Shown one piece after another: positions 1 to 7,579 of a DNA stretch of 30,941 bases; the first letter of the stretch is position 1; each line of letters opens with the position of its first letter. Origin of the DNA: Bacillota bacterium (lineage in GTDB: Bacteria > Bacillota > Clostridia > Clostridiales > Clostridiaceae); NCBI GenBank assembly GCA_023399035.1, contig JAEWQX010000018.1, forward strand, positions 1 to 30,941, given 5' to 3'. Below the pieces are notes generated by a model, which made no database searches, was not told the DNA's origin, and was given only the letters and a program-made list of their open reading frames with translations. Position numbers and translations under genes: made by a program.

Positions 1-563
1 ATGAAGGAACAACTAACGTTGTAGCTAGAGAAAAAATGGCTAATGCATCATGTATAGCTGGTATGGCATTCTCTAATGCATTCTTAGGAATTTGTCACTC
101 AATGGCTCATAAGTTAGGTTCATTCCACCACTTACCACATGGTATGGCTAACTCATTATTATTAAAAGAAGTAATCAAGTTCAATGCTACTGAAGCACCA
201 ACTAAGCAAGGAGCATTTGCACAATACAAATATCCAGAAGCAGTATCTAGATACGCTAAAATAGCTGATCACTTAGGATTAGGCGGAAAGACTGAAGCTG
301 AAAAGGTAGAATTATTACTTAAGGCTATCGAAGAATTACAAAGAAAAGTTGGAATGCCAATGACTATAAAAGAAGCTGGTGTTGATGAAGATAAATTCAG
401 AGCAGAATTAGATGAAATGGTTGAACAGGCATTTGATGACCAATGTACAGGTGCTAACCCAAGATATCCATTAATGAGAGAATTAAAGGAAATGTACTTA
501 AACGCTTATGGTGTTAAGGCTGCATCTGACAACAAAGAAAAGAAAGACAATAAAAAGAAATAG
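1..563 (+). CDS. adhE: Bifunctional acetaldehyde-CoA/alcohol dehydrogenase, C-terminal part (partial)
   Basis: Only the last ~187 codons are present; the reading frame is open from base 3, so the gene begins left of the window. AdhE reduces acetyl-CoA to acetaldehyde and then ethanol (butyryl-CoA to butanol in solvent formers); the visible part belongs to the iron-dependent alcohol dehydrogenase domain. Seen: the segment GICHSMAHKLGSFHHLPHG, which carries the metal-ligand histidines of the family, and the typical C-terminal stretch DDQCTGANPRYPLMRELKE. The protein ends in a lysine-rich tail (KEKKDNKKK). A free-standing iron alcohol dehydrogenase cannot be fully excluded because the N-terminal aldehyde dehydrogenase domain is off the window, but the NVVAREKMANASCIAGMAF context and tail are those of AdhE. 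Confidence 0.9.
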   Translation, partial: EGTTNVVAREKMANASCIAGMAFSNAFLGICHSMAHKLGSFHHLPHGMANSLLLKEVIKFNATEAPTKQGAFAQYKYPEAVSRYAKIADHLGLGGKTEAEKVELLLKAIEELQRKVGMPMTIKEAGVDEDKFRAELDEMVEQAFDDQCTGANPRYPLMRELKEMYLNAYGVKAASDNKEKKDNKKK

Positions 564-587
564 TAATAGTAATAGTAATAGCAATAA
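561..587 (+). repeat. TAGTAA hexamer repeat at the adhE stop
   Basis: The adhE stop codon TAG begins three tandem copies of TAGTAA plus another TAG, so seven in-frame stop codons lie in a row (561-581), followed by CAA and a further TAA at 585. It may be a slippage-grown microsatellite; its only obvious effect would be secure termination. Confidence 0.85.
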
Positions 588-629
588 CGAAATTACTAAC
601 TACCAATAATATATAAATTAGACATTCAT

Positions 630-664
630 AAAAGCTCTTATAGATTATTCTATGAGAGCTTTTG
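630..664 (+). terminator. Intrinsic terminator after adhE
   Basis: Inverted repeat AAAGCTCTTATAGA / TCTATGAGAGCTTT with a 4-base loop, followed by a short T run. It lies about 65 bases behind the adhE stop. Confidence 0.75.
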
Positions 665-841
665 CTGTATTAATTAACGAAAAGTGGATAAATGATATGC
701 TAAATGTAAGTGAATTTATAGAATTAAAAATAAAATTTATATAAATTATTTTCATAAGTTTAATTTAGGGAGAAATGAATTTAATAATATAGTTTAGTGC
801 ATCATAAAATAAAAGGGTTTATATTACTTTTAAGCATAATA

Positions 842-850
842 TGGTATAAT
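842..850 (+). promoter_or_regulatory. Extended -10 promoter of the CNNM/CBS gene
   Basis: TGGTATAAT (TG-N-TATAAT) about 44 bases before the start codon; no good -35 hexamer at standard distance (TTACTT at 824-829 is 15 bases away), as is common for extended -10 promoters. Confidence 0.55.
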
Positions 851-893
851 TTAAAGTAATATTAAATTAAATTATTTAGGAGAGTGATTATAT

Positions 894-2177
894 TTGGACC
901 CTAGTTATACGTGGCAGATAATCGTACTAATTGCATTGATAGCATTATCTAGCTTTTTTTCAATGTCAGAAACAGCATTGATGTCATTGAGCAAAATAAG
1001 ATTGAGACATATGGTTGAAGAAGGAGTGCCAGGGGCAAAACGTGTTGAAAAACTTATTGAAGACCCAAATAAACTTTTAGGAGCTATATTAATAGGGAAT
1101 AATGTTGTAAATATTGGAGCATCATCTCTTGCTACAATACTAGCTACTAATATTTTTGGAAGTGGTGGAGTTGGTGTTGCTACTGGTGTAATGACAATTT
1201 TAGTACTTATTTTTGGTGAAATTACACCGAAGTCAATTGCAAAGCAGAAAGCAGAAGCAGTATCCCTAAAAGTTGCAAGGTTTATCGAGTTTACAGTAAT
1301 TATTTTTAAACCATTTATATATATATTTACCGCTATATCTTCTCTTTTCATACGACTTGTTGGGTGTGATCCAAATGAAGGTGAATCATTCATAACTGAA
1401 GAAGAGTTAAAGACAATGGTTGGTGTTAGTGAAGAAGAAGGCGTTTTAGAAAATGTTGAAAAAGAAATGATATTTAATGTTTTTGATTTTGCTGACCAGC
1501 AGGTTAAGGATGTTATGGTTCAGAGAGTTGATATTGTTTCAATTGATGAAGAATCAACTTATGATGAAGTTATGACTGTCATTAAGAGTGAGCAGTTCTC
1601 AAGAATACCAGTTTATAATCAGACTATTGATAATATAATCGGTTTTTTAAATGTCAAAGATTTGGCTATGGTTGAAAATCCACGTGAGGATTTTAATGTT
1701 AAGAAATACATGAGAGAACCTTTCTATACATTTGAATTTAAAAAGATAGTAGAATTATTTAAGGAAATGAAGAAGACTAGAAATCATATTGCTGTAGTTT
1801 TAGATGAATATGGTGGAACTGTAGGTATAATTACAATAGAAGATCTGGTTGAAGAAATAGTCGGAGATATTGAAGATGAATATGATGATTATAATGAATC
1901 AGTTGAAGTTGTAAAAGATAATGAGTATGTATTTGAAGGAAATGTAAGACTTCACGATATAAGTGAATTAATAGGAATAAATATTGATTCAGAAGAATTT
2001 GACTCAATCGGAGGCTTGATGATAGGTGAGCTTGGAAGGATGCCTGAGGAAAATGAAGAGGTTTCATTCCGTAATTTAAAGCTTGTTGCTGAAGAAGTAG
2101 AGAAAAACAGAGTTAAGAAAGTTAGAATGTTTATTCATGAAGTAGAACAGTGTGAAAATGATGATTTAGAAGATTAA
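894..2177 (+). CDS. CNNM/CBS-pair/CorC-domain membrane protein (hemolysin C family)
   Basis: A 427-aa integral membrane protein of the UPF0053/HlyC-CorC family, whose members are linked to divalent cation (Mg2+, Co2+) transport or export; 'hemolysin' is a historical label. Domain order seen: N-terminal CNNM transmembrane domain (~1-190) with hydrophobic helices and the motifs SFFSMSETALMSLSK and FGEITPKSIAKQKAE; a CBS pair (~205-330) with DVMVQRVDIVSI and a second half ending GGTVGIITIEDLVEEIVGDI; a C-terminal CorC_HlyC domain (~345-420) with FDSIGGLMIGELGRMP. The start is TTG at 894 with AGGAGAG 9 bases upstream. It has its own promoter and terminator, so it is probably monocistronic. The substrate is not shown by the sequence. 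Confidence 0.92.
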   Translation: MDPSYTWQIIVLIALIALSSFFSMSETALMSLSKIRLRHMVEEGVPGAKRVEKLIEDPNKLLGAILIGNNVVNIGASSLATILATNIFGSGGVGVATGVMTILVLIFGEITPKSIAKQKAEAVSLKVARFIEFTVIIFKPFIYIFTAISSLFIRLVGCDPNEGESFITEEELKTMVGVSEEEGVLENVEKEMIFNVFDFADQQVKDVMVQRVDIVSIDEESTYDEVMTVIKSEQFSRIPVYNQTIDNIIGFLNVKDLAMVENPREDFNVKKYMREPFYTFEFKKIVELFKEMKKTRNHIAVVLDEYGGTVGIITIEDLVEEIVGDIEDEYDDYNESVEVVKDNEYVFEGNVRLHDISELIGINIDSEEFDSIGGLMIGELGRMPEENEEVSFRNLKLVAEEVEKNRVKKVRMFIHEVEQCENDDLED

Positions 2178-2183
2178 TTTTGA

Positions 2184-2214
2184 AAACTGCTGAATTTAGT
2201 TCAGCAGTTTTTTT
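2184..2214 (+). terminator. Intrinsic terminator after the CBS protein
   Basis: Stem AAACTGCTGAA / TTCAGCAGTTT with a 5-base loop and a run of seven T, a few bases after the stop codon. Confidence 0.9.
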
Positions 2215-2259
2215 ACAGAAGGAGAATTTATCTTATCTGCAAAAAGGAGATGAACTTAA

Positions 2260-2730
2260 ATGAATTTTATTGAAGAAGCAAAAGCTGAAGCAGTTAAGGC
2301 TTATAACATGGGTGAAATTCCTGTTGGTGCAGTTATTGTAAAAGATGGACTCGTAATAGGAAGAGGACATAACTTGAAAGAAACTTTAAATGATGTAACA
2401 GCTCATGCTGAAATTTTAGCAATAAAACAGGCTTCAGAGTATATCGGAGACTGGAGACTGGATGGGATGGAAATGTATGTGACTTTGGAGCCATGTCCTA
2501 TGTGTGCTGCCGCAATAGTTCAAAGTAGAATTTCAAAAGTATATATTGGAACTTTCAATAAAGATATGGGTGCATGTGGTTCAGTTATAAGTTTGCTGGA
2601 TAGCAGAAGACTGAATTCATTTGTAGATGTTAAGTGGTTGTATGATGAAGAGTGTTCAGAGATTCTAGTGAAATTTTTTGAAGAAAATAGAAATAAATGT
2701 AAAGATAAAAATAAGGACTTAAAACTTTAA
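2260..2730 (+). CDS. tadA: tRNA-specific adenosine deaminase
   Basis: TadA converts adenosine-34 to inosine in tRNA-Arg(ACG). The 156-aa length and motifs fit: HAE at residues 49-51 (zinc histidine and catalytic glutamate) and PCPMC with zinc cysteines C79 and C82. N-terminal signature GEIPVGAVIVKDG. RBS AAGGAG precedes the ATG by about 10 bases. It is separated from the CBS gene by a terminator; its 3' end overlaps its own terminator. A deaminase with another substrate (guanine deaminase type) is less likely given the PVGAVIV and TLEPCPMCAAAI signatures. Confidence 0.95.
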   Translation: MNFIEEAKAEAVKAYNMGEIPVGAVIVKDGLVIGRGHNLKETLNDVTAHAEILAIKQASEYIGDWRLDGMEMYVTLEPCPMCAAAIVQSRISKVYIGTFNKDMGACGSVISLLDSRRLNSFVDVKWLYDEECSEILVKFFEENRNKCKDKNKDLKL

Positions 2731-2754
2731 TCACAAGGTTTTAAGTCTTTATTG
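2712..2754 (+). terminator. Terminator overlapping the tadA stop
   Basis: Imperfect stem GGACTTAAAAC / GTTTTAAGTCTTT in which the left arm is the last codons of tadA and the loop holds the stop codon; followed by TTTATTG. Confidence 0.7.
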
Positions 2755-2805
2755 TCTATTTAGATTCTCCTTAGATTTAATTATCTTTAAAAGTACAGCT
2801 TTATA

Positions 2806-3234
2806 TTAGAACAATATTGGAGATTTTGCTGCAAAATTATCTTCCATAGTCCAAGTTACGATTGAACCATGTTTTAATGAAAAAACAATAAATTCATCAT
2901 AGAAATTTTTAAATGATCCATCATTTTTCCATTGTTCTAAAAATTTACGGCTTGGATCATTGCAGATTTCATCTTTTAAATTATTATCATCAATAATCTC
3001 AAGTTTTCCAGTTATTCTTATTTGCGTACCATTACAATTGAAGCACAATTCTGCATTAGGATTTTTTAATACTTGCTTGTACAAATCTTTAGATGAAGCT
3101 GTGTGAAATAGTATTCCATTTTCATTCGCTTTGTATAAAAGCATCCCTCTAACTCTTGGTTGATCCCCATCTATTGTTCCTAGAAAAAATACTGGATTTT
3201 TAGAAATAGCCTGAAAAATTTCATCTTTATTCAT
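2806..3234 (-). CDS. Pyridoxamine 5'-phosphate oxidase-like FMN-binding split-barrel protein
   Basis: A 142-aa cytoplasmic protein of the pyridoxamine-phosphate-oxidase-like split-barrel superfamily. Typical features seen: N-terminal PVFFLGTIDGDQPRVRGM, then LFHTASSKDLYKQVLKNPNAELCF and IRITGKLEI, which form the FMN-binding barrel. It is too short for the true vitamin B6 enzyme PdxH, so it is one of the many small flavin- or F420/heme-binding relatives with unknown substrate. Start ATG at 3234 has a strong GGGGGAG site. It is transcribed alone and toward tadA. Confidence 0.85.
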   Translation of the reverse strand: MNKDEIFQAISKNPVFFLGTIDGDQPRVRGMLLYKANENGILFHTASSKDLYKQVLKNPNAELCFNCNGTQIRITGKLEIIDDNNLKDEICNDPSRKFLEQWKNDGSFKNFYDEFIVFSLKHGSIVTWTMEDNFAAKSPILF

Positions 3235-3390
3235 TAAAACTCCCCCTTAATAATATTTATATTGATAATTTTACCATTTAGTAAAAAGAAGTTAAATCTA
3301 AATCCTATAATTAATAGGGAAAGTTGATTAATATCAAGATAATTAATAGAAAACCATATTATCTATAAAGCTTGCTTGATGGTGTTATTA

Positions 3391-3419
3391 TTGAGATTAG
3401 AGCATATTTATGGTAGAAT
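3391..3419 (+). promoter_or_regulatory. Promoter of tRNA-Ser
   Basis: TTGAGA (3391-3396), 17-base spacer, TAGAAT (3414-3419) preceded by TGG (extended -10). Start of transcription would be about 3426, 17 bases before the tRNA. Confidence 0.75.
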
Positions 3420-3442
3420 AATTAAGCATATAGAATAAGTAT

Positions 3443-3532
3443 GGAGAGATGTCCGAGTGGTTGAAGGAGCACGCCTGGAAAGCGTGTATAGGAGCAATTC
3501 TATCAGGGGTTCAAATCCCCTTCTCTCCGCCA
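3443..3532 (+). tRNA. tRNA-Ser(GGA)
   Basis: 90-nt class II tRNA. Acceptor GGAGAGA pairs with TCTCTCC; anticodon stem ACGCC/AGCGT-type flanks the loop CTGGAAA with anticodon GGA; a long variable arm (TATAGGAGCAATTCTAT-like) marks a serine tRNA; T arm GGGGTTCAAATCCCC; discriminator G and genome-encoded CCA at 3530-3532. It decodes UCC/UCU. Own promoter and terminator. Confidence 0.97.
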
Positions 3533-3552
3533 TTATAGATAAAGAAAGAATA

Positions 3553-3604
3553 ATAAAGAGTATGATAAAATTTGAATAAATTTTATCATATTCTTTATTT
3601 TTTA
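3553..3604 (+). terminator. Terminator of tRNA-Ser
   Basis: Long stem AATAAAGAGTATGATAAAAT / AATTTTATCATATTCTTTATT (approximately, with a 7-base loop) followed by T6. Confidence 0.85.
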
Positions 3605-3622
3605 GAAAAATTATTATTTTTT

Positions 3623-4283
3623 GATAGATATGGTAGCCTTAGCTACGAAGTATTAAGTGTAAGGGATAAATAAGACAATTTATATTAATAATAAAAAAGT
3701 TAAATTTACTTCTTCAAGCGGACAAAGCTGGCATGCTGATGATTATTCAGAACAGTCAGTATGTGAGTATGATTTAAGTTCATTAAAGGATGTAGATTTA
3801 AGTGGTGAATTAGATATAAAAATTGAATATTCAAAGGTCTGGATAAATTATGAGAATTCTAAAAGGGGGAAATGGACATTTGAATTTAAAGCAAATGGAG
3901 ATATGTTAAAAATAGATACTAAAGAGATAAAGTTAAATAATTCATTTACTCTTGAAAATGGAGAAAAGATAATATTAGAAAAATATACATCAAATGCTTT
4001 AGGACAAAATATTTTCTGCAGGGTTGAAAATTATAATAAGAATGAAAGCTATGATATAGCACTACGAGGTACAGATGATTTAGGAAATAAAGTAGGATTT
4101 TTCATGAAAAGAAGTTCAAAAGATTCTATGGTTCTTAGATATAGCAATATAGATAGAAATTTAGATGAAAATGCAAAAGAATTAATATTAACTCCATATG
4201 CAGTTAAGTTCCCAGAACAAGGTGGAAAGCTAAGCAATGATTTTGAGCAGGTGGGAGAAGAATTTAAAATATCTTTAGAGTAA
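3623..4283 (+). pseudogene. Truncated, frameshifted remnant of a DUF4179/DUF5643-type protein
   Basis: From 3663 to 4283 the frame is open but has no ATG, GTG or TTG until 3903, in the middle of a clearly coding stretch: codons before 3903 read TIYINNKKVKFTSSSGQSW and then SVCEYDLSSLKDVDLSGEL. Further left, in a different frame, 3623-3670 reads DRYGSLSYEVLSVRDK before a TAA, which joins sensibly to TIYINNKKV if one frameshift near 3670-3675 is allowed. The C-terminal part (KGKWTFEFKANGD-like, LTPYAVKFPEQGGKL) resembles the C-terminal domain of clostridial membrane-anchored DUF4179 proteins (anti-sigma-like); this family match is from memory. The N-terminal half is missing and the remnant starts right behind the tRNA-Ser terminator. 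A short product from 3903 (126 aa) is possible but has no convincing RBS. Confidence 0.7.
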
Positions 4284-4310
4284 TGAAATTGATTTAAATA
4301 TTACTTAAGT

Positions 4311-4402
4311 ATGAAATGGTATTAATTAAACAGCCATGGATCAATGGCATTTAATACTACTATTTATGGTATCAATTAGATGAATATGGAGCTTTAGTTT
4401 AA
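4311..4402 (+). pseudogene. Decayed end of a choline/cell-wall-binding repeat protein
   Basis: Frame 1 from 4311 reads MKWY, a stop, LNSHGSMAFNTTIYG; after a one-base shift the next frame reads YQLDEYGALV and a TAA at 4400-4402. Together this matches the C-terminal cell-wall-binding repeat of clostridial proteins (WYYLNSxGSMAxNTTIxGYxLxxxGA). With an internal stop and a frameshift it cannot be translated; it is a fossil of a CW-binding protein, unlike the intact gene at 17213. Confidence 0.6.
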
Positions 4403-4457
4403 GATTATATTCTAGAGTAGATTTTAAGTATATTATTTATTAAATAAGAGAATACTG

Positions 4458-4488
4458 TAACAGCACTAATTTATTTAGTGCTGTTTTT
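4458..4488 (+). terminator. Intrinsic terminator behind the gene remnants
   Basis: Stem AACAGCACTAA / TTTAGTGCTGTT with a short loop and six T. Probably the original terminator of the decayed cell-wall-binding gene. Confidence 0.8.
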
Positions 4489-4638
4489 TGAGCATGATAC
4501 ATACTTATATAAAGGTAAAATCTAAAGATATAAAATGTAATTTTGAGGATAATGTGAGTGATGTTTATTACGAATATTATAGTGAATGATACTTATTAAA
4601 AATGCAAATGATAAATTTAATAATAAGGGGTGATAAAG

Positions 4639-4788
4639 ATGATATATTATTGTCCAGAATGCGGTAATGTTGTAGAATGTATAAAAGGCTGTGGATCTAC
4701 TGGATATTTTTGCAATACATGCAAGAAACTAATTTCAAGCAAAGCAGTATTAACAGAAAAACCATTAGAAAGTAAAAATGAGAATTAA
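4639..4788 (+). CDS. Small zinc-ribbon protein (49 aa)
   Basis: A short gene starting ATG at 4639 with AAGGGGTG 6 bases upstream. Protein begins MIYYCPECGNVVECIKGCG and continues GYFCNTCKKLISS: two CxxC knuckles (C5/C8 and a CNTC pair about 20 residues later) plus an extra CxxxC, a small zinc-ribbon fold. The polar tail (KPLESKNEN) looks disordered. No function can be assigned; such stand-alone ribbons may bind nucleic acid or protein. It stands alone between the gene remnants and the promoter at 4814. Confidence 0.75.
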   Translation: MIYYCPECGNVVECIKGCGSTGYFCNTCKKLISSKAVLTEKPLESKNEN

Positions 4789-4813
4789 AAAATAATTCAA
4801 ATATATTCATGAC

Positions 4814-4842
4814 TTGACATACAACTACATATTTTATATAAT
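4814..4842 (+). promoter_or_regulatory. Perfect consensus sigma-A promoter
   Basis: TTGACA (4814-4819), 17-base spacer, TATAAT (4837-4842). Predicted start about 4849, only a few bases before the terminator stem at 4856. Confidence 0.85.
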
Positions 4843-4855
4843 TTTATTTAATAAA

Positions 4856-4902
4856 GGCAACGAAGCATTTATTTAACAATAAAGCTTCGTTGTCTTTTTT
4901 TT
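4856..4902 (+). terminator. Strong terminator just behind the 4814 promoter
   Basis: Stem GGCAACGAAGC / GCTTCGTTGTC, extended by TTTATT/AATA pairing across one bulged A, then eight T. With the promoter before it, the RNA made would be about 50 nt. It lies 50 bases before gntR, so it may attenuate that operon or end a tiny RNA. Confidence 0.9.
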
Positions 4903-4950
4903 GTTTTTCTGATATATTAGTGGGATTTTAGTGGAAGGGGTTATGCAGCT

Positions 4951-5604
4951 TTGGTTGAAAATGAAGAATTTTATTCAAAGGAAATTTACAAAAAAATAAA
5001 AGATGATATTTTAAATTTTCGGATAAAAGATGGAGATTTTATTACCTTATCAGAATTATCAAAAAAATACAAAGTAAGCAAAACACCAGTAAGAGATGCA
5101 TTAGGTGCATTAGAAATAGAGGGATATCTCAAGTCGCTGCCTAGAAAGGGATATCTTGTTAAACCTGTGACACAAAAAAGTATAAGGGAAGCGTTTCAAA
5201 TGAGGATCGTTTTTGAAGTGGGTGCAGCCAAAATAGCAATTAAAGCAGCAGAAAATTCAGAATTACAAAATATATTAAAACTTGCACAAGAATTTCCAAG
5301 TGAAGATATCTATAGTAGAGATAAATTGAATCTTTTCAATAGGCTGAATAATGAATTTCACATGTCAATAGTTAAAGCTGCTCATAATTCATTACTTGTG
5401 GAAACTGGATTAAATATAATGGACAATCTGTCTAGAATACTGGTGTCAGATAGCTATAATCTAGATTTTGTTAATGAAAAAAATGAACATATCGATATTG
5501 CAAAAGCTTTAATAGAAAGAGATGCTAAAAGACTTGAAGCACTTATTTCAGAACATATCATGCATTTGGAAAAAAGAGTATGCAGCAACAATGTAGGAGT
5601 ATAG
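4951..5604 (+). CDS. GntR-family transcriptional regulator (FadR/FCD type)
   Basis: A 217-aa regulator: winged helix-turn-helix at ~1-75 (ITLSELSKKYKVSKTPVRDAL, then LPRKGYLVKPV for the wing) and an FCD ligand domain at ~85-210 with the histidines typical of metal-assisted carboxylate binding (NEFHMSIVKAAHN, EHIDIAKALIERD, SEHIMHLEKR). Start TTG at 4951 is chosen because GGAAGGGG lies ~11 bases upstream; the ATG at 4943 is out of frame. It is followed after 10 bases by ansA, so it very likely regulates the asparaginase/transporter genes; FCD regulators often respond to amino or organic acids. Ligand unknown. Confidence 0.9.
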   Translation: MVENEEFYSKEIYKKIKDDILNFRIKDGDFITLSELSKKYKVSKTPVRDALGALEIEGYLKSLPRKGYLVKPVTQKSIREAFQMRIVFEVGAAKIAIKAAENSELQNILKLAQEFPSEDIYSRDKLNLFNRLNNEFHMSIVKAAHNSLLVETGLNIMDNLSRILVSDSYNLDFVNEKNEHIDIAKALIERDAKRLEALISEHIMHLEKRVCSNNVGV

Positions 5605-5614
5605 GAGGAAGTCT

Positions 5615-6613
5615 ATGAAGAATATACTTTTATTAACTACTGGTGGGACTATTGCATGTGTAGAAACTAGTGAAGGGCTTGCACCGTCATTATCAGGTGA
5701 ACGGCTTTTGAAAAAGATACCTGAAGTCAAATCTAAATGTATTGTGACTGTAAAGCAAATATTGAATATTGATAGCTCTAATATGTCATCATCGGGATGG
5801 AAGATAATAGCAGAGGAAATATATGAAGGTTTGAAAAAGTTTGATGGAATTGTTATTACTCATGGTACAGATACTATGGCTTACACTACTGCTATAGTTT
5901 CATTTATGGTAAAGAATATTGATAAGCCAGTTATTTTTACAGGATCGCAGCTTCCTATCGATTATAAAGGGAGTGATGGTGTAGTAAATTTATCGCATGC
6001 CTTTAAAGTAGTAGTTTCAGGAGTAAAAGGTGTTTGTCTGGTGTTTAATGGGAAAATAATACGGGGAACACGTGCATTTAAAATTCATTCCTTAGATGAA
6101 GATGCATTTGTAAGCTGTAATAATTCATATATTGGTAGAATTATTAATGGACAAGTAATTTTACAGGATGACAGTTATGAAATCAATGGTGATTTAGAAT
6201 TACATAATAGTGTCTGTGATAATGTTTTTCTCCTTAAACTTATTCCAGGAATTAAACCAGAAATAGTAGATTTTATTATTGAACATGGTTATAAAGGCGT
6301 TGTAGTAGAAGCTTTTGGATTAGGGGGAATACCATCTGAGTATAATAATCTGCTTGAAAAACTTAAGTATATTACAAGCATTTATCAGATACCAGTAGTA
6401 GTGGTAAGCCAATGCGTTTACGATGGAACAAACCTAAATGTATATAAAGTTGGTGTAGATGCTGAAAAATGTGGGCTTATTTCAGGTGAAGATATGAGCA
6501 CGGAAGCTGCTGTTACAAAACTCATGTGGGCACTAGGGCAAACAAATGACTTTAAAGAAGTACAAAGAATTATGGGTATAAATATATGTGGAGAAATAAA
6601 CATAATCAGTTAA
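5615..6613 (+). CDS. ansA: L-asparaginase, type I (cytoplasmic)
   Basis: Hydrolyses asparagine to aspartate and ammonia. 332 aa, no signal peptide, hence the cytoplasmic AnsA type. Seen: TTGGTIA at residues 8-14 with the nucleophilic threonine T12, and the second active-site motif HGTDT at 83-87; later VFTGSQLPI-like and GTRAFKIHS segments and the C-terminal allosteric/dimer domain. RBS AGGAGG 8 bases before the ATG. It follows the GntR gene by 10 bases and precedes an amino acid ABC transporter, which suggests a unit for uptake and use of asparagine or similar amino acids (inference). Confidence 0.95.
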   Translation: MKNILLLTTGGTIACVETSEGLAPSLSGERLLKKIPEVKSKCIVTVKQILNIDSSNMSSSGWKIIAEEIYEGLKKFDGIVITHGTDTMAYTTAIVSFMVKNIDKPVIFTGSQLPIDYKGSDGVVNLSHAFKVVVSGVKGVCLVFNGKIIRGTRAFKIHSLDEDAFVSCNNSYIGRIINGQVILQDDSYEINGDLELHNSVCDNVFLLKLIPGIKPEIVDFIIEHGYKGVVVEAFGLGGIPSEYNNLLEKLKYITSIYQIPVVVVSQCVYDGTNLNVYKVGVDAEKCGLISGEDMSTEAAVTKLMWALGQTNDFKEVQRIMGINICGEINIIS

Positions 6614-6740
6614 AAAGTATATCTATAAATAATTTATATATAGATAATTAAAATACAAAAAAGATCAGTAAGTAAATAATATTACTTAAACGTTGAAAGG
6701 GGTTAATTAAAATGAAAAAAACAAGTTATTATCTGCTATT

Positions 6741-7511
6741 ATGGTATCAGTTTTATCTGTAGCTTTATTTGCAGGATGTGGTTCTGCTTCATCTAGTTCT
6801 GATGGAAGCAGCAATTCATCAAAAGAAGGTGAAAAAGGAAAATATACAATAGCATGTGATGCTAAATATGCACCATTTTCATTTGAAGAAAACGGTACTT
6901 ATAAAGGTATTGATGTAGAATTATTAGAAGCAATAGCAAAGGAAGAAGGGTTTGAATATGATTTAAAACCAATGGATTTCCAAGCAGTAATTCCTGGCCT
7001 TACAAGTGGGCAATTAGATGGGGCTATTGCAGGTATTAGTATTACAGATGAAAGAAAACAAGCTTTAGATTTTTCAGATGGTTATTTTGAATCAGGATTG
7101 TCATTAGTTGTTAATGCTAATAACACTGATATAAATGGAGTAGATGACTTGCAAGGAAAAAGCGCAGCAATTAAAAAAGGAACAGCAGGATCACAATTTG
7201 CTGAAGAAAATGCAGATAAATATGATTTAAAATTAAACTATCTTGAAGATTCTCCAACAATGTTCTTAGAAGTTGAGAATGGAAATTCTGATTTCTTATT
7301 AGAAGATTACCCAGTAATAGCCTATAAAATTAAAGTTGATGGTGCATCGAAGTTAAGAATAGCTGGTGACAAATTAACAAAAGTTGATTATGGCTTTGCA
7401 GTAAACAAAGGAAAAAATCAAGAGTTATTACAAAAATTTAATGATGGTCTTAAGAAATTAAAGGAAAATGGAGAATACGATAAAATCGTTGGACAATATA
7501 TAGGAAAATAA
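6741..7511 (+). CDS. Amino acid ABC transporter substrate-binding lipoprotein, signal peptide out of frame
   Basis: SBP_bac_3 family protein that captures a polar amino acid outside the membrane. Seen: lipobox LFAGC, serine-rich linker, then GKYTIACDAKYAPFSFEENG and the conserved GQLDGAIAGISITDERK. The real start should be the ATG at 6712, which has AAAGGGG 9 bases upstream, but from there the frame closes at a TAG near 6760. Adding a single A to the A7 run at 6715-6721 would give MKKNKLLSAI joined to the M at 6741, a normal lipoprotein signal peptide. As it stands only the internal ATG at 6741 is in frame; it lacks the positively charged start and an RBS. Either a sequencing error, a true null mutation, or slippage-controlled expression. 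Confidence 0.88.
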   Translation: MVSVLSVALFAGCGSASSSSDGSSNSSKEGEKGKYTIACDAKYAPFSFEENGTYKGIDVELLEAIAKEEGFEYDLKPMDFQAVIPGLTSGQLDGAIAGISITDERKQALDFSDGYFESGLSLVVNANNTDINGVDDLQGKSAAIKKGTAGSQFAEENADKYDLKLNYLEDSPTMFLEVENGNSDFLLEDYPVIAYKIKVDGASKLRIAGDKLTKVDYGFAVNKGKNQELLQKFNDGLKKLKENGEYDKIVGQYIGK

Positions 7512-7517
7512 TTAAAA

Positions 7518-7555
7518 AAGCAGTAATGAGAGCTTAAAGCTTTCATTACTGTTAT
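7518..7555 (+). other. Stem-loop between binding protein and permease genes
   Basis: Inverted repeat GCAGTAATGAGAGC / GCTTTCATTACTGT with a small loop and no T run. A hairpin in this place usually stabilises the upstream message or partly stops transcription, giving more binding protein than permease. Confidence 0.6.
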
Positions 7556-7579
7556 GATAATTAGTTAGGAGCGAAATTT

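Larger units (their letters stand above)
564..893. other. Intergenic region adhE - CBS protein
   Basis: About 330 AT-rich bases without a credible gene. It contains the adhE terminator (630-664) and, near its right end, an extended -10 promoter (842-850) for the next gene. Nothing else was recognised. Confidence 0.6.

Noticed and set aside
905..1393. 162-codon ORF on the minus strand
   Set aside because: Fully antisense to the well-supported CNNM/CBS gene; open only because of codon bias.
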